Source: Peptococcaceae bacterium
GTDB taxonomy: Bacteria; Bacillota; Desulfotomaculia; Desulfotomaculales; JACDOK01
Length of the DNA: 32,142 nt
Assembly (NCBI GenBank): GCA_017656185.1
Contig: JACDOK010000023.1
Location: 1 to 32,142, forward strand
Direction of reading: 5' to 3'
Part shown: piece by piece, positions 1-6,853 of the stretch
How the letters are laid out: each line of letters opens with the position of its first letter
Position numbering within the stretch: the stretch's first letter is position 1
The notes under the pieces: generated by a model
The model's input: the letters and a program-made list of their open reading frames with translations, nothing else
Databases searched by the model: none
Told to the model about the DNA's origin: nothing
Program-made: the position numbers and the translations under genes

Positions 1-332
1 GCGCTTCGGCGCTCGGAGTCGCTGCAGCCGCCATTACCGTCTCCACTCAGCCTGGGGCCGCCGCAGCAATTAAAGCCATTGATAGCGCTATTAACCTAGT
101 CTCAAGTGAACGGTCTAAGCTGGGTGCCATCCAGAACCGCCTGGAGCATACGATTGCCAACCTGGGCGTCGCCGCCGAGAACTTGACCGCGGCCGAGTCG
201 CGCATCCGCGACGTGGACATGGCACAAGAAATGATGGCCTTCGTAAAAAACCAAATCCTGGTACAGGCCGGTACGACGATGCTGGCACAGGCAAACATGG
301 CCCCGCAATCCGTTCTTCAACTGCTCGGTTAA
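1..332 (+). CDS. Flagellin, C-terminal part (gene cut by window start)
   Basis: This is the last 109 residues of a flagellin, the filament subunit exported by the flagellar type III system. The reading frame is open from base 3 to the TAA at 330-332. The carboxyl end has the classic flagellin D0/D1 helix pattern: an RSKLGAIQNRLEHTIANL stretch, then ENLTAAESRIRDVDMA, then a tail ending APQSVLQLLG. The start and the variable middle domain lie outside the window. A strong hairpin terminator follows 9 bases after the stop, so this is probably a highly expressed single gene or the end of its operon. The Maf glycosyltransferase two genes downstream suggests the filament is glycosylated (inference). 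Identification is certain; whether this is the main or a minor flagellin cannot be told. Confidence 0.96.
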   Translation, partial: ASALGVAAAAITVSTQPGAAAAIKAIDSAINLVSSERSKLGAIQNRLEHTIANLGVAAENLTAAESRIRDVDMAQEMMAFVKNQILVQAGTTMLAQANMAPQSVLQLLG

Positions 333-340
333 TCGCACCC

Positions 341-384
341 AGCGAGGCAGGGGGCCGCAGGCGCTCCCTGCCTCGCTTTATTTC
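341..384 (+). terminator. Rho-independent terminator of the flagellin gene
   Basis: A perfect 12-bp stem (AGCGAGGCAGGG pairing with CCCTGCCTCGCT) closes a 13-base loop and is followed by TTATTTC. It begins 9 bases after the flagellin stop. This is a clear intrinsic terminator. Confidence 0.9.
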
Positions 385-407
385 ATTCTATATGAAAGGG
401 GAAAGTA

Positions 408-776
408 ATGAATACGGCTTTACCGCCTGAGATCGAGGAAATTTTGAGGCAAATCAGGGAATTCATCCCGACCCTCTCCGCGGCAGCAGGTGAAGTTACT
501 ACCCTGCTGCAGCAGGGTGATGTAGCACAGGGGATGCGCGGCTTGGGAGAACTTGTAAACGGGCTGAAGGAACTGCAGCGAGTGTTGGAGTTTCTCTGCA
601 GTTCCTTCAGTGTGGAGCTGTCAGGTTTGGAGAGCTCACGCGTACAAATCGAAGCGGTCTACCCGTCTTTGCTCACAGCCGTTGAAGACGCAGATCCGGT
701 GGCGATCAGCGACGTTCTCAGCTATGAATTGGTACCGGCCTTGGAGTCGTGCCAGGGCGGTCTACAGCGGGGGTAA
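408..776 (+). CDS. Small helical protein of unknown function preceding Maf
   Basis: A 122-residue protein that I do not recognise as a named family. It is acidic, leucine-rich and predicted to be mostly helical, with no cysteine pair, signal peptide or membrane segment. The ATG at 408 follows a GAAAGGGG ribosome site. The stop lies 5 bases before the ATG of the Maf gene, so the two are almost certainly co-transcribed and translationally coupled. Its position between flagellin and the Maf glycosyltransferase suggests an accessory role in flagellin handling or glycosylation (inference only). The region is coding: codon pattern, ribosome site and tight spacing all agree. Confidence 0.75.
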   Translation: MNTALPPEIEEILRQIREFIPTLSAAAGEVTTLLQQGDVAQGMRGLGELVNGLKELQRVLEFLCSSFSVELSGLESSRVQIEAVYPSLLTAVEDADPVAISDVLSYELVPALESCQGGLQRG

Positions 777-781
777 CAGCG

Positions 782-2602
782 ATGGCCGATGCAGCACCTG
801 CCATCGAGATCCTGCCCGCCAGGAACGGTCAAGTAACAGCCCGCGTCCGGTGGGGTGATGGGCGTTTCTCGTGGCTGCACAGTGCTTACGACCCCGGGCG
901 AGAGGCGGCATCCCTGGTGGCAAAGCATGCTCTGGACCACGCCGGGGTAGTAGTGGTCTTAGGCCTGGGTCTTGGTTACCATGTTGCCGAACTGCTGCAG
1001 CAGCTGGACAACCAAGCCCGCGTGCTGGTGATTGAAAGCGATGACCGCATGATAAAGTTAGCACGCAAACACAACCGCTCAATCACCTGGAAGCGTATTA
1101 CTATCGCCGCCCGGGAAGAGGAAATAAAAGCGTTTTTCTTTCAGCACCGTGATGTACTACGGGAAAAGAAATTGGTTCTCATCGACCACCCTGCTTCCGT
1201 CCGGACCAACCCGGACTACTATACTAAAATAAGGCAGCACATACGAGATTATGTTTCCACATTACTAGTGGAAACAGCCACGGGGAAAGTAATAAACCGG
1301 TCTGTCCATGAAAACATGCTAGCTAATCTACCTGGCGTGATTACCGATCCCGGTGTCCATACGATAGCTGATATCTTCCGTGGGTGCCCCGCCGTAATCG
1401 TCAGTGCCGGGCCTTCGCTGAGCAATAATATGCGCCTCCTGAATCAGGCCAAGAATAAAGGCGTGATCATATGCGTCGGTACGGCATTGAAGGCCATGCT
1501 GGCGGAAGGACTGCACCCGGATCTGGTTGTCACTTTGGATCCTAATATCGGCAATTATAAGCTGTTTGAAGGGTTGGACCCTACCGAGGCCTTTCTCTGC
1601 TACGAGCCCCAGACCCACCGGTTGATCCCCCCGCTGTTCGCGGGACGGCGTTTTGTTTTTAACTCTTTTCAAAGCCCTTTGGCAAACTGGCTGGTAGGCC
1701 TTTACGGCGCAAAGGGATACATTGAACCCGGAGGGTCTGTTGCTGTCGCAGCCTTCGGCATCGCTTATCTCCTGGGAAGCGATCCCATTGTCTTTATAGG
1801 TCAGGACCTGGCCTATACCGGTGGGTTCACCCACGCCAAGGGTACGGTATATGAAGGGCGCCAGGTGAAGCCCAAAGCGGGACGGCTGGACTACCTGGAG
1901 GTGCCGGCCATCGGCGGCGGGAAGGTCTGGACATCCCGTGCAATGCATTCTGTTTTGGTTCGCTTTGAAGAACTATTTGCCAAATATAGTGATCGTCTGA
2001 TTATTGATGCTACGGAGGGCGGGGCCCTGAAGCAGGGGACCAAAGTGATGACCTTCCGCGAGGCTCTGGACACCTACTTCACCAAAGAGGTGCCGGCGCT
2101 GGAAATCATCACCACCAAACACCGGGAGGCCTCCGGACCGCGGCCGGATGTGGTAAGACGGGTGCGGAAAGAGTTAGAAAACACCCTGGAGGCATACAGG
2201 AAATGGTTACCCAAGTTAGATCAATTACTGGAAAAAGCCCAAGGAATTGTGAAGGCTGCAGATGTTTTTAACGTCGCACCCGATGCTGAAACGGCTAACC
2301 GTTTCGCTCAGGGCGCAGCCCGTCACCTGCAAGAGCAGGCCGCCGAACTGAACGCCCTGCTTAAAGAAGTCAACACCGCGGCCAAGCTGATCGATCTCCT
2401 CAGTCTATTAACCTTTGAACATCACTTGGCTAAAACCCCGCCGGACGGCGCAACACTGCTGGATCAGGTCCGGCACATCATCAAACTTTACGAAGGTTAC
2501 CGCACCGGTACCAAGACTATGATCAGCCAACTAGAACAGACTCTGGTCGCCTTGGATGATAGGCCCCAGGAGCAAAGCTTCCAAACACCCGTGGGTTCCT
2601 AA
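782..2602 (+). CDS. Maf-type motility accessory factor (DUF115, flagellin glycosyltransferase family)
   Basis: A 606-residue protein of the Maf/DUF115 family. In other bacteria these enzymes attach nonulosonic (pseudaminic or legionaminic) sugars to Ser/Thr of flagellin in the cytoplasm. The central DUF115 domain is recognised by a beta-strand plus GPSL motif at residues 210-213 (PAVIVSAGPSLSNN) and by LDPNIGNYKL with Asp 253. An N-terminal Rossmann-like part carries VLGLGLGYHVAELL, and the C-terminal 150 residues are helical. The ATG at 782 is chosen because GGGGG at 769-773 sits 8 bases upstream; a GTG at 749 in the same frame lies inside the preceding gene without such a site. The target sugar cannot be read from the sequence, and no sugar-synthesis genes are in the window. 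Confidence 0.88.
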   Translation: MADAAPAIEILPARNGQVTARVRWGDGRFSWLHSAYDPGREAASLVAKHALDHAGVVVVLGLGLGYHVAELLQQLDNQARVLVIESDDRMIKLARKHNRSITWKRITIAAREEEIKAFFFQHRDVLREKKLVLIDHPASVRTNPDYYTKIRQHIRDYVSTLLVETATGKVINRSVHENMLANLPGVITDPGVHTIADIFRGCPAVIVSAGPSLSNNMRLLNQAKNKGVIICVGTALKAMLAEGLHPDLVVTLDPNIGNYKLFEGLDPTEAFLCYEPQTHRLIPPLFAGRRFVFNSFQSPLANWLVGLYGAKGYIEPGGSVAVAAFGIAYLLGSDPIVFIGQDLAYTGGFTHAKGTVYEGRQVKPKAGRLDYLEVPAIGGGKVWTSRAMHSVLVRFEELFAKYSDRLIIDATEGGALKQGTKVMTFREALDTYFTKEVPALEIITTKHREASGPRPDVVRRVRKELENTLEAYRKWLPKLDQLLEKAQGIVKAADVFNVAPDAETANRFAQGAARHLQEQAAELNALLKEVNTAAKLIDLLSLLTFEHHLAKTPPDGATLLDQVRHIIKLYEGYRTGTKTMISQLEQTLVALDDRPQEQSFQTPVGS

Positions 2603-2646
2603 CAGTGCGTTGTGAACTAAAATTTAGTAAAATGTTTGGAAAATAC

Positions 2647-2668
2647 TACTATACTATATAGTATAGTA
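2647..2668. repeat. Perfect 22-bp AT-rich palindrome upstream of flaG
   Basis: The interval is a perfect two-fold palindrome centred between 2657 and 2658, with half-site TACTATACTAT. It lies 41 bases before the flaG start, in the 100-base spacer after the Maf gene. It could be an operator or a cruciform; it lacks the GC-rich stem and T-run of a terminator. Confidence 0.7.
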
Positions 2669-2709
2669 ATAGTAGCTTAATAAATTAAAGAAAGAGGGAT
2701 GTGACGCTT

Positions 2710-3078
2710 ATGGCTGTTAATCCCGTAAAATCTTTGGACTCTATCTCCCGGCCAAACTCTGTTACCGAAAAGAATCCGACAGCACCGCCAAAATCACAGC
2801 AAGGTCAAAAAGTCAGCAAGGAACAACATGATACCCAAGAAAACCAAGCTCCTACGGAGGAGCAGCTTGTCAAAGCGCTGGAGAAACTGACCCGGACCGC
2901 CTACATATTCGACCGTATGTTTCATTTCCTGATTCATAAGGAAAGTGAGCGAGTAATGGTACAGATCATTGACAGGGAGACCGAGGAAGTAATTAAGGAG
3001 ATCCCGCCGGAGAAAATCCTGGATATTGTGGCTCGCATCCAGGAACTCGTTGGGCTGCTGATAGACGAGAAGGTATAA
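2710..3078 (+). CDS. flaG: FlaG family protein
   Basis: A 122-residue FlaG protein, a small conserved partner of the filament genes found next to fliD; in some bacteria it influences filament length. The first 55 residues are polar and low-complexity. The C-terminal domain carries the family signature, VMVQIIDRETEEVIKEIPPE followed by an amphipathic helix (ILDIVARIQELVGLLIDEKV). I start at the ATG at 2710, which is 11 bases after GAGGG at 2694-2698; the in-frame GTG at 2701 is too close to that site. It is followed after 19 bases by fliD. Family assignment is firm from the DRETEEVIKEIPPE motif. Confidence 0.92.
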   Translation: MAVNPVKSLDSISRPNSVTEKNPTAPPKSQQGQKVSKEQHDTQENQAPTEEQLVKALEKLTRTAYIFDRMFHFLIHKESERVMVQIIDRETEEVIKEIPPEKILDIVARIQELVGLLIDEKV

Positions 3079-3097
3079 GTTTGGGAGGGCTGCGGCG

Positions 3098-4627
3098 ATG
3101 TATTATGGCAGTATTAACAGAATTACCGGCCTCGCCTCGGGGCTGGATATCGAACAGATCGTCGAGGACCTGATGAGGGTAGAAAGAAAACCTCTCGATA
3201 AGCTCCTTCAAGACAAGCAGCTCCTGGAGTGGAAGCAGGAAGATTACCGCTCCATCAACACCGCCCTGCGCGCGTTCCGGGATGGGATAGCGTCAGCTGC
3301 CCGCCTGCAATCATCCTACTTGGCCAGAAAGGCGACCTCTTCGGATGAAACGGTGGTTACGGCGGCGGTAGGGGCCAACGCCCAGCCGGGTACCTACACC
3401 GTGACAGTCCACCAGTTGGCCGAGGTGGCCAGTGATATCAGTACGGTGGTGCTCTCGGCAGATCCGGCGGACAAGATCGATCCCGATGTCACTATTGACA
3501 GCCAAGCGGCGAAATTTGCTACCTCCCCTTCGGCCACAGTCCTGGAGTTCAGCATTTCCACTTATGATGAAGAAGGCAATGTTATCACCGAAAACTTCAC
3601 GGTGGATACCACCGTGGACAGCCTCAACGATGTCATTGCCCGGATCAACGCCAAGTCTGCTACCCTCGGCGTTACAGCCTTCTACGAAGAAAGTACAGAT
3701 AAGGTGGTTATTTCCACTACCAGGACTGGAGATTACGCGACCCCTGAAATTAAAATAGAAGATATTACCGGCAACTTTGCGCTGGGGACCCTGCAGCTTG
3801 AAGCTACGGCGGACGGAAAAAACGCCATCGTTGATATCAACGGACTCACAGGCATCACAAAATACGAAAACACCTTCACCCTCAACAACGTCACCTTTAA
3901 TCTTAAAAACACAGGTACCGCCACGGTAATGGTAGAACGCGATACAGACGCCGTCGTTGAGTTTATTAAATCCTTTGTTGAGGAGTACAATAACATTCTA
4001 GAAACAATTAACGCGAAACTAAACGAACCCCGTTACCGCGACTACCCACCACTTACCGAGGAGCAAAAGAAAGAAATGTCTGACCGGGAAATTGAATTAT
4101 GGGAAGAAAAAGCCCGCAGCGGCATGCTGCGCAGCGACCCCTTACTGACAAGGGCGATCTATGCCCTGCGCAATGCCTTTGCTTCGCGCGTGGAAGGCGT
4201 GGATACCGCTTATGATACCATTTACGAAATCGGTATTACCCCTGGCAGCTACCAGGAAGGTGGCAAGCTGTACATCGATGAAGAAAAGCTCCGGGAAGCG
4301 GTGGAAGCAAACCCGGAAGCGGTAATGGATCTGTTTACAGCCAGTGGAGAAACCACCGAAACGACCGGTCTCGCGAAGCGCGTTTACGACGAATTGAAGG
4401 ACGTTATCGAACTCCTCACGGACAAGGCCGGTTACCCCAGCAGCTTTAGTCTTTACGATAACAGTTTTATGGGTAAATCCCTCCGGGAAATCGAGGAGCG
4501 GATCGACCAGATGGAGGAGCGGCTGCAAGAAGTGGAAGAGCGTTACTGGCGGGAGTTTACCGCGCTGGAGCAATACATTGCTCAGATGAATGCCCAGAGC
4601 ATGTGGTTGATGCAGCAGATGCAATAG
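3098..4627 (+). CDS. fliD: Flagellar filament cap protein FliD (HAP2)
   Basis: A 509-residue filament cap, secreted through the flagellum to catalyse flagellin polymerisation at the tip. The N-terminal FliD_N domain (about residues 5-100) has the family opening ITGLASGLDIEQIVEDLMRV and YRSINTALRAFRDG. The C-terminal FliD_C domain (about 240-480) contains the glycosylation-prone and coiled-coil parts, ending in a long helix with SLREIEERIDQMEERLQEVE and YIAQMNAQSMWL. The ATG at 3098 is preceded by GGGAGG at 3083-3088. There is no cleavable signal, as expected for flagellar type III export. It follows flaG by 19 bases and belongs with fliS and the FliT-like gene, although 408 bases of repeats separate it from fliS. 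Confidence 0.96.
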   Translation: MYYGSINRITGLASGLDIEQIVEDLMRVERKPLDKLLQDKQLLEWKQEDYRSINTALRAFRDGIASAARLQSSYLARKATSSDETVVTAAVGANAQPGTYTVTVHQLAEVASDISTVVLSADPADKIDPDVTIDSQAAKFATSPSATVLEFSISTYDEEGNVITENFTVDTTVDSLNDVIARINAKSATLGVTAFYEESTDKVVISTTRTGDYATPEIKIEDITGNFALGTLQLEATADGKNAIVDINGLTGITKYENTFTLNNVTFNLKNTGTATVMVERDTDAVVEFIKSFVEEYNNILETINAKLNEPRYRDYPPLTEEQKKEMSDREIELWEEKARSGMLRSDPLLTRAIYALRNAFASRVEGVDTAYDTIYEIGITPGSYQEGGKLYIDEEKLREAVEANPEAVMDLFTASGETTETTGLAKRVYDELKDVIELLTDKAGYPSSFSLYDNSFMGKSLREIEERIDQMEERLQEVEERYWREFTALEQYIAQMNAQSMWLMQQMQ

Positions 4628-4630
4628 CGC

Positions 4631-4777
4631 GACCTTACGGTCGCTGTAATACATTCGCCCTTGGGGGCTCACTGAGATACGGACCTTCGGCCCTGAGATA
4701 CGGCGCTGTGCGCCTGTGATACGCGCCTTCGGCCTGAGATACGGTGGTGACATAATGGTAATACGATGGTGATACAA
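4631..4777 (+). repeat. Array of small hairpins joined by a TGAGATAC-type linker
   Basis: Immediately after fliD there are about seven units, each a short G+C-rich inverted repeat followed by a linker of the form TG(A/T)GATAC or TAATAC. Examples are GCGACCTTACGGTCGC then TGTAATAC, GGACCTTCGGCCC then TGAGATAC, GGCGCTGTGCGCC then TGTGATAC and GCGCCTTCGGCC then TGAGATAC. The stems differ but the linker is conserved. The last units lose the hairpin. No T-run follows. Confidence 0.7.
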
Positions 4778-4794
4778 TAGGTTGCTTGGGTATT

Positions 4795-4816
4795 CCTGTC
4801 TAAGGTTTTAGACGGG
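4795..4816. other. Isolated 9-bp hairpin downstream of fliD
   Basis: CCTGTCTAA pairs with TTAGACGGG across a GGTT loop, with one G-T pair. It lies between the hairpin array and the 9-bp repeat array. There is no T-run, so it is not a standard terminator. Confidence 0.4.
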
Positions 4817-4837
4817 ATTAAGAGGATAGACTGGATT

Positions 4838-4976
4838 TTATCTATAAATCCTCTAATCCTATAAATCTAATCCTGCTAATCCTGTGAATCCTGTTTATTT
4901 ATAAATATCCAATTAATCCTGTCAATCCTAGTTTTTATTTTTATCTTGTTAATCCTGTTGATCCTGTCCAAATATT
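4838..4976. repeat. Degenerate 9-bp periodic array (AATCCTGTT type)
   Basis: This AT-rich stretch upstream of fliS is built from imperfect 9-base units of the form TAATCCTGT or GAATCCTGT, for example TAATCCTGCTAATCCTGT, repeated in several blocks. The complement (ACAGGATTA) recurs at 5411-5424, 6717-6787 and 9404-9426, and in the forward sense at 6829-6846. It has no coding potential. Confidence 0.75.
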
Positions 4977-5035
4977 TAATTATTCCTTGCACATCGTGTC
5001 TGATCAATTAATAAATTAATAAAGGATGTGAGAGA

Positions 5036-5419
5036 ATGCAGGCGCCCAATCCGTACCAACAGTATAAGGCCAACGCCGTTATGACGGCTGATCCCGGGAA
5101 ACTCACGCTGATGTTGTACACCGGAGCCGTTAAAAATATCAAAGAAGCCATAGAACACGTCCATAACAATAAACCCGCCGCGGCCCATAAGGCCATCACC
5201 AAGGCCCAGGATATCGTGGAATACCTAGCCAGCACCCTCAATCCCGCCATCGAAATCAGCCGTAACCTCGCCCAGCTCTACGATTATATGTATCGGCGGC
5301 TGGTGGAGGCTAATGTCAAAAAGGACGCGGCCATTTTGCAAGAAGTGGCCGATATGCTGAACGAGTTGCGGGAGACATGGCAGGAAGCGGCGAAAAGTGT
5401 GAAGAACAGACAGGATTAA
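5036..5419 (+). CDS. fliS: Flagellin export chaperone FliS
   Basis: A 127-residue FliS, the cytosolic four-helix chaperone that binds the disordered C-terminus of flagellin and delivers it to the export gate. The family pattern is plain: NPYQQYKANAVMTADPGKLT near the N-terminus, MLYTGAVKNIKEAIE, then AISRNLAQLYDYMYRRLVEA-like helices and a C-terminal LRETWQEAAK. (The third motif reads EISRNLAQLYDYMYRRL in the protein.) The ATG at 5036 follows GGATGTGAG. Length matches the family (about 125-135). It sits between two repeat arrays, so it may have its own promoter, which I could not identify. Confidence 0.96.
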   Translation: MQAPNPYQQYKANAVMTADPGKLTLMLYTGAVKNIKEAIEHVHNNKPAAAHKAITKAQDIVEYLASTLNPAIEISRNLAQLYDYMYRRLVEANVKKDAAILQEVADMLNELRETWQEAAKSVKNRQD

Positions 5420-5424
5420 CAGGA

Positions 5425-5529
5425 TTGTGTTCGCTCGCTGCGCTTCGCTGTTATTCGCAGGCTAACGCCTGCTGTCATTCGGCCTTTCAGGCCTGTCATT
5501 CGCTCGCTGCGCTTCGCTGTCATTCGCCC
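5425..5529 (+). repeat. Array of small hairpins joined by a TGTCATTCG linker
   Basis: Right after fliS come about four units, each an inverted repeat followed by TGTCATTCG or TTATTCG: CTCGCTGCGCTTCGCTG, CAGGCTAACGCCTG, GGCCTTTCAGGCC, and again CTCGCTGCGCTTCGCTG. The design is the same as the array after fliD, but the linker is different. The stems are unrelated to each other while the linkers are nearly identical. Confidence 0.7.
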
Positions 5530-5626
5530 AGCACTCAGTGAACAACAGGGAGTTTATATGTCCGTTCTGTTTGCCAGCGATTACTTCAGCACTTCTATCT
5601 GTGCTTATCAGCCCTGAGTGCTGGGC
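5526..5626. repeat. 101-bp element bounded by a perfect 13-bp inverted repeat
   Basis: GCCCAGCACTCAG at 5526-5538 pairs perfectly with CTGAGTGCTGGGC at 5614-5626, enclosing 75 bases. A smaller hairpin (AGCAC with GTGCT) lies inside. It could be a miniature inverted-repeat element or a structured leader of the next gene. No target duplication is evident by eye. Confidence 0.5.
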
Positions 5627-5720
5627 TGAATAATTTGGGAATATTCCTTTGGGGTCACCGGGCGGGCACAGAGATCCGCCCTTACGTTTTTTGGGGGAAG
5701 TGGCATGTGGAAAGTTAGAC

Positions 5721-6113
5721 GTGAGAAAGGCGGGTGGGATTTTGAGCCGAGAAAGTAAGTTAGAGCTTCTCAAGCAGATGTATCGGGTCACGCAGCAGAT
5801 GGTCGACATTGTGCAGCAGGATGAGATCGACGACGCAGTCTTGACTGCTTTGTTCGAACAACGTCAGAAGTTAATGGACAAAATAGATGAACTGGACGCT
5901 ACCGGTTCTCCGCCTTCTCCCGAAGAGGCACAAGCAATCAAAAAACTCCTGCAAGAGATTCAGGAACTCAATGCTTCGGTGGCTAAGACCCTGGAGAACA
6001 AGTTGTTAAAGGCCAAGAACTTCATTAAACGGCTGCAAAAAAGCAAAAAAGCGCTGCAGTATCTGCCGCGCCCGCAGCAGCAGTCGGGGGCGTTTATAGA
6101 TAAGAAAAAGTGA
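5721..6113 (+). CDS. FliT-like flagellar chaperone candidate
   Basis: A helical protein of about 130 residues in the position where Clostridia usually have fliT, the chaperone of FliD. It reads LELLKQMYRVTQQMVDIVQQ near the start, then EQRQKLMDKIDELDA and QEIQELNASVAKTLENKL, a heptad-rich helical pattern of the FliT/FlgN type. The C-terminus is basic. The start is uncertain: GTG at 5721 has GGAAAG 6 bases upstream, TTG at 5742 has AAAGGCGGG upstream, and the frame stays open further back. It follows fliS by 300 bases of repeats. The function is inferred from helical pattern and location, not from a diagnostic motif. Confidence 0.65.
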   Translation: MRKAGGILSRESKLELLKQMYRVTQQMVDIVQQDEIDDAVLTALFEQRQKLMDKIDELDATGSPPSPEEAQAIKKLLQEIQELNASVAKTLENKLLKAKNFIKRLQKSKKALQYLPRPQQQSGAFIDKKK

Positions 6114-6139
6114 TATAGTGGGGTTACTGGGCATTCCTT

Positions 6140-6167
6140 TAGGTCAATCTGAAGTTTGAATGACCTA
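6140..6167. terminator. Hairpin between convergent operons
   Basis: TAGGTCA at 6140-6146 pairs with TGACCTA at 6161-6167 in the 63-base gap between the converging FliT-like gene and the minus-strand FlaG-like gene. The position suits a bidirectional terminator, but the stem is short and the T-runs are weak. Confidence 0.3.
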
Positions 6168-6176
6168 TCTGATATA

Positions 6177-6569
6177 TCATACTTCGCGCTCGAGGGTGAG
6201 GCCGGAGTGGTCGCCGGACAGCAGGTGACGCTCAATGCGGTTAATGTCATCCTGAATTAAAGGTCTTTTTTCACCAGTCCTGAGATCTTCAACTTCTACC
6301 ACAAGCTCGCCCTTTTGCTTGCCTTCTTTGTCCTTGTCCCCTTTACGATCCCGCTCGCGCCGCACTGTGTAACGGTAAGGGTAGTTATAAAATGCAGCTA
6401 GGCGGTTGAGCTGCTCTACGAGGCGCACAAGGTCTTCCAGGCCGACGTTCGGCTTAAAGGCCACTCCTTCCTGCGCCGTGTTGGCGCGGGTGGCAATGGT
6501 CTCGCCTTTTTTAATTATGATGTTATCGTAGTGCAGGAGGGACTGCAGTCCGCCGGCGCCGATTTTCAT
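6177..6569 (-). CDS. FlaG-like protein at the end of the flgM-flgL operon
   Basis: A 130-residue protein. The middle and C-terminal parts (LVRLVEQLNRLAAFYNYPYR, then a charged KGDKDKEGKQKG linker, then ELVVEVEDLRTGEKRPLIQDD) resemble the layout of FlaG domains: a helix, an amphipathic strand pair and D-x-x-T-G-E. The usual REIPPE turn is absent, replaced by KRPLIQDD. I start at the ATG at 6569, with AGGTGAT just upstream, rather than the GTG at 6578. It is the last gene of the minus-strand operon, after flgL, separated by 284 bases of repeats. I rate it a divergent FlaG relative or an unassigned flagellar protein. Confidence 0.6.
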   Translation of the reverse strand: MKIGAGGLQSLLHYDNIIIKKGETIATRANTAQEGVAFKPNVGLEDLVRLVEQLNRLAAFYNYPYRYTVRRERDRKGDKDKEGKQKGELVVEVEDLRTGEKRPLIQDDINRIERHLLSGDHSGLTLEREV

Positions 6570-6589
6570 GAGGATCACCTTATACCGTA

Positions 6590-6690
6590 TACCGTTCGAC
6601 GTTCGATGTGCAACGTGCGACGTTCGAGGTTCGAAAAAAGTTCAACGTTCAACGATAATCGTTCAAGGTTCGACGTTCGACGTTGGAATT
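6590..6690. repeat. 7-bp periodic array (GTTCGAC / GTTCAAC)
   Basis: The spacer upstream of the FlaG-like gene holds imperfect heptamers GTTCGAC, GTTCGAG, GTTCAAC and GTGCGAC in tandem. The units are rich in TTCGA. A second, longer array of the same family sits at 7778-7925, so flgL is flanked by both. Confidence 0.8.
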
Positions 6691-6716
6691 AGGGCATTTC
6701 TTTACGGTCACAATTT

Positions 6717-6846
6717 TGACAGGATAACAGGATTTGATTGGATCTAAATAATTATATAGACAGGATTCACAGGATGCACAGGATTTAACGAGGTTATATG
6801 GTTATGTTTTCCGGGTGTAAAATAATTTTATCCTGTAAATCCTGTC
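6717..6846. repeat. 9-bp ACAGGATT repeats, inverted around a loop, downstream of flgL
   Basis: Units of ACAGGATTA/ACAGGATTC run from 6717 to 6787, and the reverse complement (TATCCTGTAAATCCTGT) appears at 6829-6845. ACAGGATTTA at 6778-6787 pairs perfectly with TAAATCCTGT at 6836-6845 across 48 bases. The flgL stop is only 8 bases beyond, so the dyad would form in the flgL 3' transcript. Confidence 0.65.
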
Positions 6847-6853
6847 CATACCT

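Noticed and set aside
1328-1948. Minus-strand 206-codon frame inside the Maf gene
   Set aside because: Antisense to the DUF115 domain, which is clearly coding on the plus strand.
4142-4777. Minus-strand 211-codon frame over the end of fliD and the hairpin array
   Set aside because: It is antisense to FliD_C and runs through repeat DNA; it has no protein-like pattern.
4631-5529. CRISPR array
   Set aside because: The conserved part is only 8-9 bases, the variable parts are inverted repeats of 12-17 bases, and no cas gene is present.
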